Below are positions 11,896 through 24,200 of a stretch of DNA of 64,000 nt, piece after piece. The notes under the pieces are model-generated. The model was not told the DNA's origin and searched no databases. It saw only the letters and a program-made list of their open reading frames with translations. The translations under genes were made by a program, and so were the position numbers. Each line of letters starts with the position of its first letter. Position 1 is the stretch's first letter. Location of the stretch: contig NC_065420.1 in NCBI RefSeq assembly GCF_024362695.1, forward strand, positions 2,326,501 to 2,390,500, written 5' to 3'. Source of the DNA: Pectinophora gossypiella (Eukaryota > Arthropoda > Insecta > Lepidoptera > Gelechiidae).

Positions 11896-12373
11896 ATATG
11901 GATAGTTTTGATGAAAGTATGAATTCCATGGGTTTTGCCATCTACCCCAATAGCAAATAGAGGGGTGATGTTATGTAAATAGTACCTATTTACCTTATAT
12001 TACATGTATGTAAGCAGTAAAAGCGGACAGTGGCTGAAATGCATCACTAATTAAATTATTGGAATACCTTACCTTGTAAGTCCGGGTGAACGCGTGTTCA
12101 GGTTTTAGTAGATTTTGATCAAACACAATATTTTATGTAATATACTCGTAAAAAAGAATTCTTTAAAAAACCGGACCTGTCAAATTTTCAGGTTAGGTAA
12201 GCGGACCCTGTGAAAAACGGGATAATGTTATGGAGATGATGATGATACTCGTTAAAATGTTTACTTGATTTTGGCCAAAGAGTAATACTACGTCCATATT
12301 TTGGCATTCGTCATTGCCAAAGAGAATTTAAAAATATCACTTCGTTTCAGACACAAAACCTTTGCTCATAGGC

Positions 12374-12726
12374 AGTGTTCACACCAAACTGACTGTCAGC
12401 CGCCGACAGTGAGCGAGCGTTACGCAGTGTATTGTAATTCCATACATATTCGCTTTTTCGTTCACACCAAACCGACAATACGCCATGACGCTATGCGTAG
12501 ACGCTGATAGTCGGCGGCCGACTAATAAAGTGCGTCACTACCGCCGCGGACGCTGATTGGCTACGCGGCTGAACGCCAGCGTATTGGATTCAAATCGGCC
12601 GGCGGATTGTTTTCAATTCAGTTCAGTCAAGCCACTCAGCTCTTTTATATGAAAAATAGTCGGCCGCTCAGCGTACGCATTTGGTGTGAACGTATACAAG
12701 CCGACTGTTTTGTTCACACCAATGAA
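12374..12726. mobile_element. GC-rich palindromic MITE ('gttcacaccaa' termini)
   Basis: It begins 'gtgttcacaccaaactgac' and ends 'gactgttttgttcacacc', with an internal inverted copy 'tttggtgtgaacg' and repeated 'agtcggcggccgac' blocks. The high CpG content contrasts with its AT-rich surroundings. No coding capacity. Confidence 0.6.
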
Positions 12727-12952
12727 CAACATTCTAATACCCAAATAAGCAAAATAATATAATAGTGATATACATACAGTGAAGCACAAAACCGTTGTAT
12801 ACATTATATTACGTCCATATTGGCCGTCAATAGGTAAAAATTAAAAACTATCAAGACGTTTTCATCCAACTACCCGAGTGTTGCTTACTATAGAAATCGT
12901 ATTTCCCCATCTGCCTTCAGATTCTGGTACACCTCTCTTTGGTATTTTTTTT

Positions 12953-13195
12953 GTGTAATTGTGGATTTTCCGCAAACGGCATTAAATTAAATACTTGGCC
13001 GGATAAATGACGAACCCTGAGTGCTCTTGTCCAGTAAAAAATAAGATAACAGGCCTGAGGGTGCCCAGTTGGGCTCAAACCTGGGGACAGGGCGTCGACT
13101 TGTCTGAGTTGATAATAATCCACCCTAGTGGGTCGATAGCGATAAGCGCTGAATGTAAGTCGTCGACCACGCCGGCATGGTCGGTATGGGTTCTC
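12953..13195 (+). repeat. Family E repeat, near full length
   Basis: It contains 'gattttccgcaaacggcatt', 'aggcctgagggtgcccag', 'gtgggtcgatagcgataagc' and 'gtcgtcgaccacgccggc'. Other copies are at 34140-34275, 36195-36295, 36755-36998, 40528-40612, 58090-58145, 59435-59735 and 62055-62310. No Pol III boxes or ORF are visible, so the class is unknown. Confidence 0.65.
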
Positions 13196-13654
13196 TTTTC
13201 CTGCTACGACGACACAGTTCTGTCATGTCATGAAATGATCAACATGGTCATCTATGGTCACAATAGCCATAGAAGAGTTTTTCCGCGGTTAAGACAAAAG
13301 CTTTCTCCATAAACGTTTCCTAAGTTTTTATCCTCTACATTCAAATGGCAAATATGCAAGTCGCATGACGCCAAAGAAGAAAAAAAAAGCTCTATTTTGC
13401 GAAAAGGATATTGTTGAAACTCATGGAAATGGATTTTATAAATTTATTTCTTGAAGCTGTGCCAAGTTTGCTTCAGATGATTTCTGCAAAGCCAGGAATC
13501 TAAAATAGACTGGCTATAGTTTTGATACATAAATTATGTCGTAAAATATATAATTTTCTATAAATACGGGGTAACACGGTTCCTCTATCCTAATGTTCTA
13601 ATTTCTGTTAGCTTCCTTGAAAACTAGCCTCCCTGGTAGGGAGCAGATTAAAAA

Positions 13655-13772
13655 AAATAATTATGCCTGATTTTTTTGTTCGACGTCAATTCGTCGCTCC
13701 GTTTTGCGATGAAAGATGGACAAACAAATAGACAGACACACACATACACTACGCATTTATAATATTAGTATG
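13655..13772 (-). mobile_element. Non-LTR retrotransposon 3' fragment
   Basis: The sequence 'gtcaattcgtcgctccgtt' plus 'cgcatttataatattagta' is the reverse of the common insect retroposon 3' region. A related end is at 42745-42832 ('gcgagcgaaaccgcgg', 'aaaagctagta'). Confidence 0.5.
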
Positions 13773-13952
13773 GAACTTGCTATGCGTATACGTAACCTGA
13801 AGACTGCTATAAACTAATGCTTAATGAAAGTCAGTTTTCCCTTTATATATCACAATATATAATATGTACCTCTAATTAAATATAGAAACTAACACAATAA
13901 TTTATGTACAAAAACATTGGTGCTGTTATTTCAGTACATACCATCTACGTTT

Positions 13953-14234
13953 CTTTTAAGTTATACCTGTCATTTTCTTATCCGCCGAAAAGGAAAGGGA
14001 CGGGTAATCGACAGGTATAAAATATATGGAACACTCGTCAATTAAAAAAAAATTACATTAGTCAATAACCCGACAGAATTTACTTGACAGCAGACTTCAA
14101 ACGGTTTGCATACCAGTGAAATACTTATTCGATTCGCCCGGGTTATTCATTCATTCACACATTCATTTTAAAATTAGCAGCTGTCATCGTCCCTTCGGTG
14201 GATAAGAAAATGACAGGTATAACTTAAAATAAAA
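13953..14234. mobile_element. MITE, 'taagttatacctgtcat' family, copy 1
   Basis: The terminal inverted repeats share 'ttttaagttatacctgtc' with the reverse 'gacaggtataacttaaaa'. The inner part has 'cttatccgccgaaaaggaaa' and its inverted counterpart. Copies 2 and 3 are at 14852-15133 and 18304-18550. About 280 bp and non-coding. Confidence 0.8.
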
Positions 14235-14851
14235 TCAGGTGTCTGTAGGAATCGGAGCCATTGTCATTTTAACTATCACAATTTTCAACCATTTATAGAA
14301 TTAGTTTCCCTGTATAACCTTTATTACACTTTCACTCATCATCACACTGAGTCCCTAGTGGGTTAGGTAGAATACTTCTTCATATTTTTGATCGGTATGG
14401 CATCAATCGCCACTGTGACTGGACTATTTCTTTGTCATTTTCTATGATTCTCAGCTTACCAGCATCTGCGGAAGACGGCGTGTCATTAGCACAGAATTTA
14501 TAGAATAATTTATATAATACAAAAATATAGCATAGAATTTATATACTTAATATTAATTTATAGAACTCTCCGCTCCACACCTTAACAATTGGAGATTTGT
14601 CTTAACATGGATAACCTCTCAAGTCGTGAATCTCGCGACACAATATTCGTATTTTTGTTAATAAGTATTTTTATTTTCTGAATTATTTTAGTAATTTGTA
14701 GGTTATTTATTTGTGTATTTTTCTGAACTGTTCGTCTGGATCGACAAATTTATACATTTATAATATTAAACTGTACTTAAGATATCTCAAACAGTTTACT
14801 TTTATTTAATACAAGAAGAAGACAATATTATAATGTAACTGGAAACACCAA

Positions 14852-15133
14852 ATTTTATTTTAAGTTATACTTGTAATCTTCTTATCCGCCGAAAAGGAAA
14901 GGGACGGGTAATTAATTGACAGGCAGGATTTTTAAAAACCCCCAAACTTTTATATTGGCCAATAACCCGACAGAATTCAGCTGACAGCACACGCCAAACG
15001 GGTTGCATACCAGCGAAATGCCTATTTTAATCGCCTGGGTCATTGATTCATTTTAAAATTAACAGTTGTCAATCATGCGTCCATTTTCTTTTCGGCGGAT
15101 AAGAAAATAACGGGTATAACTTAAAATAAAATT
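14852..15133. mobile_element. MITE, 'taagttatacctgtcat' family, copy 2
   Basis: Same termini and inner 'cgccgaaaaggaaagggacg' as copy 1. It lies about 115 bp beyond the TYSND1 stop codon in the gene's direction, so it may form part of that gene's 3' region. Confidence 0.8.
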
Positions 15134-15247
15134 AGGTGGTGTCTGCAGGAATCGGGGCCAATCTCAAAAATCTCGTGGTCATATCCATATTAACCACAAC
15201 ATTCAGGGTTATTGACCCCAAATGGCACTAGCTATCGCGACCACTGG

Positions 15248-18200
15248 TTATAATTGCCTACCTTTGTCCTGCATGAAGTTGTGCAGGAGATGTATGAAGG
15301 CGCGCGTGGGCACGGCCATGTTGATGTACGGGTAGCAGGCGCCGGTCTCTGTCTTGGCGTTGCTCACGATAATGCCCAGCACCTCCACTGAGTTGGTCTT
15401 CGTCAGCCGGAATATTGGACCGCCACTGAAGAGAGAGTTTATACAGGCTGTTAGTGACATCGTAACGAATACTGAGGGGGATGATTCAGACCATGATTCT
15501 AAGTTAATATCAAGTGGATTTTTCCGTCGCAAAATTCATGCTGTTTTTTTAATTATTTTCAATTTTATACTTTTGCGATGGAAAATTCCACTGGATATTA
15601 ACTCAGAATAATGAGCTGAATCATCCCGCTCAGTATTCTCCCTGACATGTACAGCGGAGTGCCATCGGAGGGGTTTTAGTCGGTAAGAGACCGACATAAC
15701 CTCGTTGCTCCCCGGGCGACGAGGTATACATGAGGATGTTCCCTTCGTTACAAAAAAAAAAGGCTGACGTGTACCTGACAGTACCAGCACAATACCTACC
15801 TGAACCCGGACTGTACGCAGCAAGAGGTCTGTATCATAGATGGCGACGCGTTATTGATGTGTCCCGAGGTGACTGTGGGCTTCAAGTCCTCAAGGTTGGT
15901 CTCGTTGAAGTACGGGTAGCCAGCTGCCAGCACTGATTCTCCTGGGGAAGCAGTTGGCTTATTTAATACCACATTCTTTGTTATGTTGGCAATATCAGTT
16001 GGCAGTTGCAGTGCAGATATGCGTCATCGTGCAGGTTTTTTACGCACTCACGCGCGTAGGGGCGTAGATTAACGCACGGCGGCTCTCATTTCATTCAAAG
16101 ACTCGGTGTGCCACACCTTGCGTCTCGCCCCGCACCTACGCGCGGGGGTGCATGTTTCTCCGCTTGTATGCGCGTGATCCGCATGAACGCGCGTGGATGC
16201 ATTTTCTGTGTGTTAGATCGTGCGTGTTTTCTATACAAACGGAGATACTTACAAGCAACGGAAGAACACGCATCCACGCGCTACGTTGCATCATGCGGGG
16301 CAGTGTGAGAATTTAATCGCCTTATATAGTTATAATTATTAGATAGATAAATAAATCTATATTAAGCGCCCCATTTTATCTAGATAAAGTGGTGTTTCCA
16401 ATACCTTTTTCAGCGGGCTCATCGGCAAACTCAGCGGGTATCAATTGGTTCCAATATTGCGGGTTGGTGTAAAGTAGAGCTAGGTCATACGCTTTGTCAT
16501 CGGCTGTCTTGTAGCGAACTATCGCCGTCTCTTTCACTCCTTGGCAGTACAGCGAGATTTTGTAGGTACCGTACTGAAAGTATGGAATTGTAATTATGAA
16601 TAGATATAATGGAATTCCCACTTCTGGGCACAGATCTCCCCTTAACCAACCGAACGGGGTATGGAGCATACTCCAGCAAACTTCACTGCGGGTTGGTGGA
16701 AGTGTTTTACGGCTAATAGCCGAAACAACGGCTTAACGTGCCCTCCGAAGCACGGAATCATCTTATTTTTTCGAGGTGGATAACCAACCTCAACAACTCT
16801 GGTGTTAGGGTAACTAATGAGCCGTCAAAGGCCCCTGACGTAACGTAAAGTAACGACTACGTACTTACATCAGTAAGTAGTAACCAGAACCAACGGCTTA
16901 ACGTGCCTTCCGAATCACGGGTCATCTAACTCTTTCGGACAATCAGGTGATCAGCCTGCAATGTCCTAACCAAACTAGGGATCACAAAGTGACTTGTTCC
17001 CATCGGGATTCGAACCCGGGACCTCCGGATTATGAGCTGAAGGCAGTTAAAAAAAGGTATACCTAACTTACATTTTTGACGACATGAGCGCAGGTCACTA
17101 CGTATCCACCACCCAAGTACAACCCAGCGCCCCACGCCGCGCCGCATCGCACCAATACTGTTGTTTTGTCTATACGATCTGGAATAGTTAAGAAAGTAAG
17201 CAAGGAATAATATTATTATGTTGGATGCCACAGACTAAAGAAAACCTAAACTAATCTATCCTAATTAAAACACATAATAACGGGTTCTTACCGCGTTTAA
17301 AGCAGGGATATGAGACTCCCGATATTTCGACACTATTGCAAGTGCCATGATCACGGGATGACTGATGAGATTGGAGTGGTGTAGGTAGATCCATAATTTT
17401 CTACGGGCAGACATATCTGTCTACCCTCTTTCTTTGCCGCTTGTTTATGTATTTGATATCGGAATGTTCGGAACCATCTGAACTCGCACCAAACTCACTA
17501 GGACAAACCGCACTCACTGTGTCCTCACGTTTTGTCACCCCATTAGGCCATTCCATTTTTCGCGGTTCTGTGCGCCCTCCGGCCAGTCACTCCGAAAAAA
17601 TCCCTAATTGTTTTATATAGTCGTGTAGTCGTTACATGAACCATATATCAGCATTAACCCTAACCCTGGTTGATGAGTCAAACGACTTCAAAACTCATCT
17701 ATACAGCACAAACCAATGGAATGATTTAAAAGTTATTCTTCTCCAATCGTGTGTGTTGTGAGGTTGACTACCAACCTCATCAACCCTGGCGTCAGGGTTA
17801 TTGAGCCGCCAAAGGCCCGTGATATGATTCATGTAACGACTACTTACTTACAACATCAGTAAGTTATAGCCGGGACTAACAGCTGAACGTCTCGTCCGAC
17901 ACACGGACACTCGGGTGATCAGCCTGTAGCATTACAGGCTAAGCAAATTACAGCTCTCAAAGTTATTTTTCTGATATGTCACCACCGGGATTCGAATCCG
18001 GGACCTCCGGGTCGTGAGCCCAACGCTGAACTACTGGACCACAGAAGCCGTATATCACAGTTGTTGATTGATTGGATCTATACACACCCAATATCTCCTT
18101 ATGCGGACTGGTCGGCATCGGCCTATTGATAGCTGGCGGCGTGACCCTCAGCTTAGCAGCCAGCACGGACACCAGGGGCGCCGTTAGAGTCAGCCCCACC

Positions 18201-21200
18201 CACTCCCCGCGCCACCATGACACGCTGCACACCACCGCGCCCCACAGCGACCCACTACAGACAACATTCGACACATTGGCCCCGATTCCTGCAGACATCT
18301 CTTAATTTTACTTTAAGTTATACCTGTCATTTTCTTATCCGCCGAAAAGGAAAGGGACGGATGATTGACAGCTCTTAATTTTAGGAAGAATGAGTAAATA
18401 AATGAATAACCCGGGCGAATTTTTAGACGGTTGTTTTAGATTTGTGCTTAAAATTGACGTGTGTTCCATAAATTTTATGCTTGTCGATTACCCGTCCCTT
18501 TCCTTTTCGGCGGATAAGAAAATGACAGATATAACCTAAAATAAAATTAGCTGGTATTTACAGGAATTAGCACCATTACCTCAGCGGGCTTAGCACCGTA
18601 AGCGCGCGACTCTTTCTCGCCTCGACATACGTCACCCGTCACTCTCTCACAGTACTGCACAGAAAGAGACAGACGATCTTTGTCGCAGCGAGAAAAAGTC
18701 GCGTGCTTACGGTGCTACCCCGCTGAAGTGTATGACCCTTAGCAGCTGGTATGGACACGCGCGGCGCTGTTAGAGTCAGCTCCACCCACTCCACGCGCCA
18801 CCATGACACGCTAACACCATCGAATTTCCTTTCGGAATTTCATGATTTTTTTTGTATATTTTTTGAATTATTTTCAGTTCCATACTTTTCCAGACTTCGC
18901 TTGATATCAACTCAGAATCATGGTCTGAATCACCTATTAAAGTTTTTGTTTCGATGTCACTAACACCCTGCCCGCTATTATAATGGTACTTAATCATAGC
19001 TGGCGAGGAGTGGGTTTATACCTAATATATACCATAGATACAGGGTGTTAGTGACACAGTAACGAATATTTACAATTCCACTTGATATTAACTCAGAATC
19101 ATGGTATCTTCCCCTCAGTACTCGTTACGGTGTTACTAACACCCTGTGTGTATGGTATATTATAATTATACACCTACAACTAGCCAGCTATGTTTAAGTA
19201 CCATGCAATAGCGGGCGATGGAGCAGTAAGTAATAAATGTTACTACAGCAAAACACCAACAGAAGAAACAACAACACCAAAAAAGAAGCCAAGGAACAAA
19301 AAAAAGGCCAAGGGTAGTGAATACCTAAATGATATTGATGTTAGGTACTATTTGAAAAGGTTCCTTCTCTTTTTTAAACTTCTATTTTGTTGTGCCCGAA
19401 AATAGAAATTTGAAATAGTATGGGTGACCACAGACAAAAAAGTTTTCATCTCGAGCTCCTCCGTGCTTCGGAAGGCACGTTAAGCCGTTGGTCCCGGCTG
19501 CATTAGCAGTCGTTAATAACCACCAATTCGCACTGGGCCCGCGTGGTGGTTTAAGGCCCGATCTCCCTATCCATCGATAGGGAAGGCCCGTGCCCCAGCA
19601 GCGGGGACGTTAATGGGCTGATGATGATGATGTGCCCGAAAGGGTCTATATATGCAAATAAAGAATATTAAATATTGAAGTAAAAATTAAACTTATTTTT
19701 GATCTGAACTGAACTTACGTAGGTCCCTCAGTGAAGACGGGTCCTCCTTCAGAGCCGAGTGCAGTAGCCGCGTCTGTAAGCAGCAAGGATGGTCTTTTAC
19801 CAACCACTCCGCACACCGTCCCTCTCGTCACTGCGTTAAGAAATACCTGAAATATGAAATAAGCACTTACCGTTAAACAGTTTAAACTAACACAGTTGGC
19901 ACGACCATTATAGACGGACATACGGCTCACCACTAACCTCGGTGGTCTAACAGAAAGCTCGGTGAGGTGGGGGTACTTAGTTCATCTTGCGATGGATGTC
20001 CTCTGACTACCCCAATTGGGATGTAATCATAAGCTTATGTTATGTTCACTAACACAGTTGGCTCGACCATTCTAGATGGCGATAAGTCTCACCATCTATC
20101 ACGTTGGTCTAAGCGATAGCCCGGTCTCTTCTTCTATCGTGTGGGTTGTGAGGTGGAATACCAACCTCATCAACCCTAGTGTCAGGGTTATTATTGAGCC
20201 GCCTAATGCCTCGGTGAGGTGTGGGTACTTAAGATCAACAACTGCTGTTTTTTGAGTGTCATACATAAATTTTCTCCCTCCGAATGAAATATTGTTTTTA
20301 CTTTGCACAAACGCCTTTTCATCTGCCACATTTTTGGCGACCGTGATAAAGGGTGGTATTAATAAACGAATCTCAGCTGTGACTGCCCTCAAGATCATGC
20401 TCAAGTCTCTGTTTTTATATGAGAACTGTCAGATTGACATGATCTTGAGGGCAGTCTCGAAGCTGAGATTAGTTTATTAATATCACCCTAGGGTGGTAGG
20501 GTGGTAGTTCTTATATAAAAACAGGGACTTGAGCATGATCTTGAGGGCAGTCTCAGCTAAGATTAGTTTATTAATACCACCCTTAGATCATCTTGCGAGG
20601 GATATACCCAGACTACCCCAATCGGGATATAGTCGTGAGCTTCTTCTTCTGTCGTGGTGTCAGGGTTATAAAGCCGCCAAAGGCCCCTGACATGGCTCAT
20701 GTAACGACTACTAACTTACATCAGTAAGTAGTAACCGGGACCAACGATTTAACGTGACGTCCGAAGCACGGATCATTATACTTTTAGACAATCAGGTGAT
20801 CAGCCTGTAATGTCTACCCGAACCAGGGATCACGAAATGATTTTTGTGATTTGTCCCCGCCGGGATTTGAACTTGGGACCTCCGGATCGTGAGCCCAACG
20901 CTCAAACCACTGGACCACAGAGGCCGTCGTGAGCTTATGTTATGTTATAAATGGATTTTTTAAGCAAAAAATAACACAAGAAAGTAGGTTAGGTCTAACA
21001 CGTAATACTATTATGTATTTGTAAATTATATACACACACATATATACATATAAACTAACTAACCATACTTATAATTAATTAAATAATCTATCTATTCCAT
21101 CTACGATGCAACTACGCTCGGCACTTCCAGTTTGCACTAGATCCGTGTGCTTTGCTCGTTGAATGAGTAGTGCCTATAGCGCTTCGCACAATAACACCTC

Positions 21201-24200
21201 ATGCAACTTATTCGTCAACTACCTACCTCGTTTATTTTTATAGTAGAAAATAGAAATATTGTAATTCGTACGCTTGTCTCAAACACATATTATATTAAAA
21301 TATTTTTAAGTTTCTCATGTAAGTGAATTGTAATAATTCTTATGAGAATAAAATTTTCTTAAACCTGATTTTGTGGTCTTACCTCGCAACCAAACGGTGT
21401 CGAGTGCACTTCTACCGTGGACCCTCTCCCTGGAGGCGGTCGAACCATGTCAAATAGCTCTGATAGAGGTCTTAGTGTCTTCAGACCTGAAATTATGGAA
21501 ACGAAAACAAGGGTAACATTACAGAACAGGTAAGGTCGATTTTATAACACATTGGTATACAGGGTCTAAGTGACATCGTAACCATAGAATAAGGAATAAT
21601 ACTAGGTATAGAACGGTAACTCTCCGCCCCCCACCAGCGTCTGAGCTAGGTTTACCTCACCGTCAGACGTCACACACACAGATGCGCGTGTACGATAATT
21701 ATGAGATTAAACGAACTTACCTGTAAGTGAAGTTCTATCTCAATTATACGAAGCTCCTTGTTCGAGAGGTTTTTAACAGTGTAGTCTACGTCTTATGCTC
21801 CAGCATCGTCACAATTTTCAAAGCTCATATCCAAAGCTAAAAAAAAAAAAGTTAGTTTCCCGCTTCCGAGCGCACCTGTCAACTAATGTCATTATGTTTA
21901 AAGCATGTTTCATGGACAACTCCATCACCTGTGGAAGCTTTAGGGCGGGATATTAAAATTGAAGGGAGGGAGTCCTCTCGAACAAGGAGCTTCGTATAAT
22001 TGAGATAGAACTTCACTTACAGGTAAGTTCGTTTAATCTCATAATTATACTCGCTCCTTGTTCGAGAGGTTTTTAACAGTGTAGATGTTCAAAGTTTAGT
22101 TGGGAATGAAACATTTAAATTGAAACGAGTACCAATAATATGATTATTCATTAATGAATAAAGTACATACATTGTTATCACAAAAGCTAATTAAGCTGCC
22201 CATGACTTTAATCCCAATAAAGGCAGTCAGAGGCACAGCCGTCTCCTGATAAACTCAGCGCGGCGTTCCACCAAACGTTTTGATATTATCATGTAAAAAA
22301 ACAATAAGAATAATAACTGTTCGCTAAACAAGTTTCACCAGTTCTCAAGAATGGAATCGATATTATGTATGTTATATATGGTTATACTATACTGTACTAG
22401 AATAGATACATAGTTCTAAATAATAAAGTTGAAGTTGAGCAAGTACATTAAATACCTATTTCACATTACTATCAATTTCACAACAAAATAACTACACAAG
22501 AATAAATTTCTGATGGAGCTCAACATCAAGATTGGCTATAAGAGCCTCACAGGGACCTCACCATAGAGCACATTTCCGAAGCTCTTGAACAACAACGATA
22601 GTTATAGTCGAAAGGACTGTGAGACTTCATCATATAGTATAACACTCATTTTTCATTGGCACACCAAGGGCTACAATAATTATCAAAGTTACACATTATT
22701 TGTTTACATACATAAAAGAAGAAGAAATACATAAAGAAGAACGGGTAATGACGAGGGCACCCAGACACAAGATTGATTGTAACATCCTGTGCTAAGTTGG
22801 CAATTGTTGTCGACATTGAGTAGTTAAATGAATCCTAAGACAACATGTCAAATTGATTAGAGAAAATACAAATATAAGTGCAAGTAAGAATTTCGATACA
22901 TTTATTCAAATGACCTTTTTCATTAAAATATTCAGAACCACTGAACTAAACTTTCCTCTTTATTATAAGATATTGTTAAATGAGGCTGAAAGTATAAAGA
23001 GGGGAAGTGCATTTACATTATGTACTTGTGTGATAATTATCTTCGGAATAATTAAGATTTTGTTTTTATTAAAATAGATTACCTGAGCCCACGTTATTGT
23101 GTATTACCTAATATCGACCATATGGGCTTGGTAATAACATTTAGTATAATTTTTTATGTGGTAATAATAAATAAAACTTGTTGTGGAATTTTTTCCTATT
23201 CCTCTATGCAACCTTTCACCCACCAATCAGATGATAGAACAACGTACACACAACACATTAACACACATAACATTGTTTACGCAGCTATCTCTTTAGTGTA
23301 ATAATTATTGAATTTGTTTTTAGGACAGTAATAGTAACGTCCTATTATTTACTGGAAAAATAGGATAAACATATATTTATCATGAAAATATTATTGTTAC
23401 TTCTCCACTGCAGTTTGGTTCCGATTGATTAAGTGGAGGGACATTATTGTTGTAATTTTTATATTAATTGTAAACTGTGTTTTGGGCTGATCAGCAACAA
23501 CATAATAAATCTACAACAACATAAATTAGAGAAAACGCTAATGGTGATGTAAGTTATATGTTAATAATGAACTATTTTTCCTTCCTTTTCACCTATGAGT
23601 TAATAATAAAAAGGGGAACTATTCTATCTAACCGAACTAGGTATCAATATTTTACAATTTCGAATGTAATACTTGAAGGAAATTTTCATTGAAGTTATAA
23701 GTAATATTATCAGGTAGGTACCTCAATTTATACTGAGATTAGTATTGTTATTCCTGATTAACAAAGACAGGATTTGAATCCCATGTCTTAATGATAATGC
23801 TAAAACTTTTAGTGATAGACATTCGGAATTAATTTTACCAGAATTTTGAAAAAGTAAATATCATAAAGGTAGGTATATTTGCTTGTGCAAATTTTCCCAT
23901 TATAACTTTATAGGGAATTCTTCCTCCTCATGAGGTACTATTCTTAAACGGCCTTGCTGCCTGGGCCACTGTTGATACTAATGGCTATGAGACTGCTAAT
24001 ACATCTGGTTGTAGCTCTGCTACTACTGCTGGCTGTAGGGCTGCTGGTACTGCTGGTTATGGCACTGCTGATCATGACTGGTTGCATCACTGCTTTTATT
24101 GCTGGCTGTGGGGCGGCTGTTCCTTGTGGGCTTTCTGTTCATGCTGTTGGCTGTGGGGCTGCCTGCTGATACTGTTGTCTCTGTTCCACAGATCCTGTTG

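Larger units (their letters stand above)
11068..15247. other. Intergenic region between ABCA and TYSND1
   Basis: The space between the ABCA start and the end of the TYSND1 model. Recognised contents are the listed retroposons and MITEs. The stretches at 11900-12090, 13200-13650, 13775-13950 and 14235-14850 show only AT-rich sequence. No reading frame resembles a protein. A terminal TYSND1 exon could be hidden here, but none was identified. Confidence 0.6.
15248..17178 (-). other. TYSND1 exons 7-10: catalytic trypsin-like domain
   Basis: Residues 306-503. His337 lies in GGGYVVTCAHVV (exon 7), Asp371 in AYDLALLY (exon 8), and Ser445 is split across the exon 9/10 junction, with GF at the end of exon 9 and GGPIF in exon 10. 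Downstream, VLGIIVSNAKTETGACYPYI corresponds to the conserved substrate-pocket region. The introns here are short and largely made of transposable elements: intron 7 is mostly two short retroposons, and intron 9 contains a MITE that starts 18 bp from the last acceptor. Confidence 0.9.

Noticed and set aside
12895..12955. Terminal TYSND1 exon encoding ESEGRWGN on the minus strand
   Set aside because: It has an acceptor-like AG and an in-phase frame, but does not end in a peroxisomal signal or resemble the family C-terminus.
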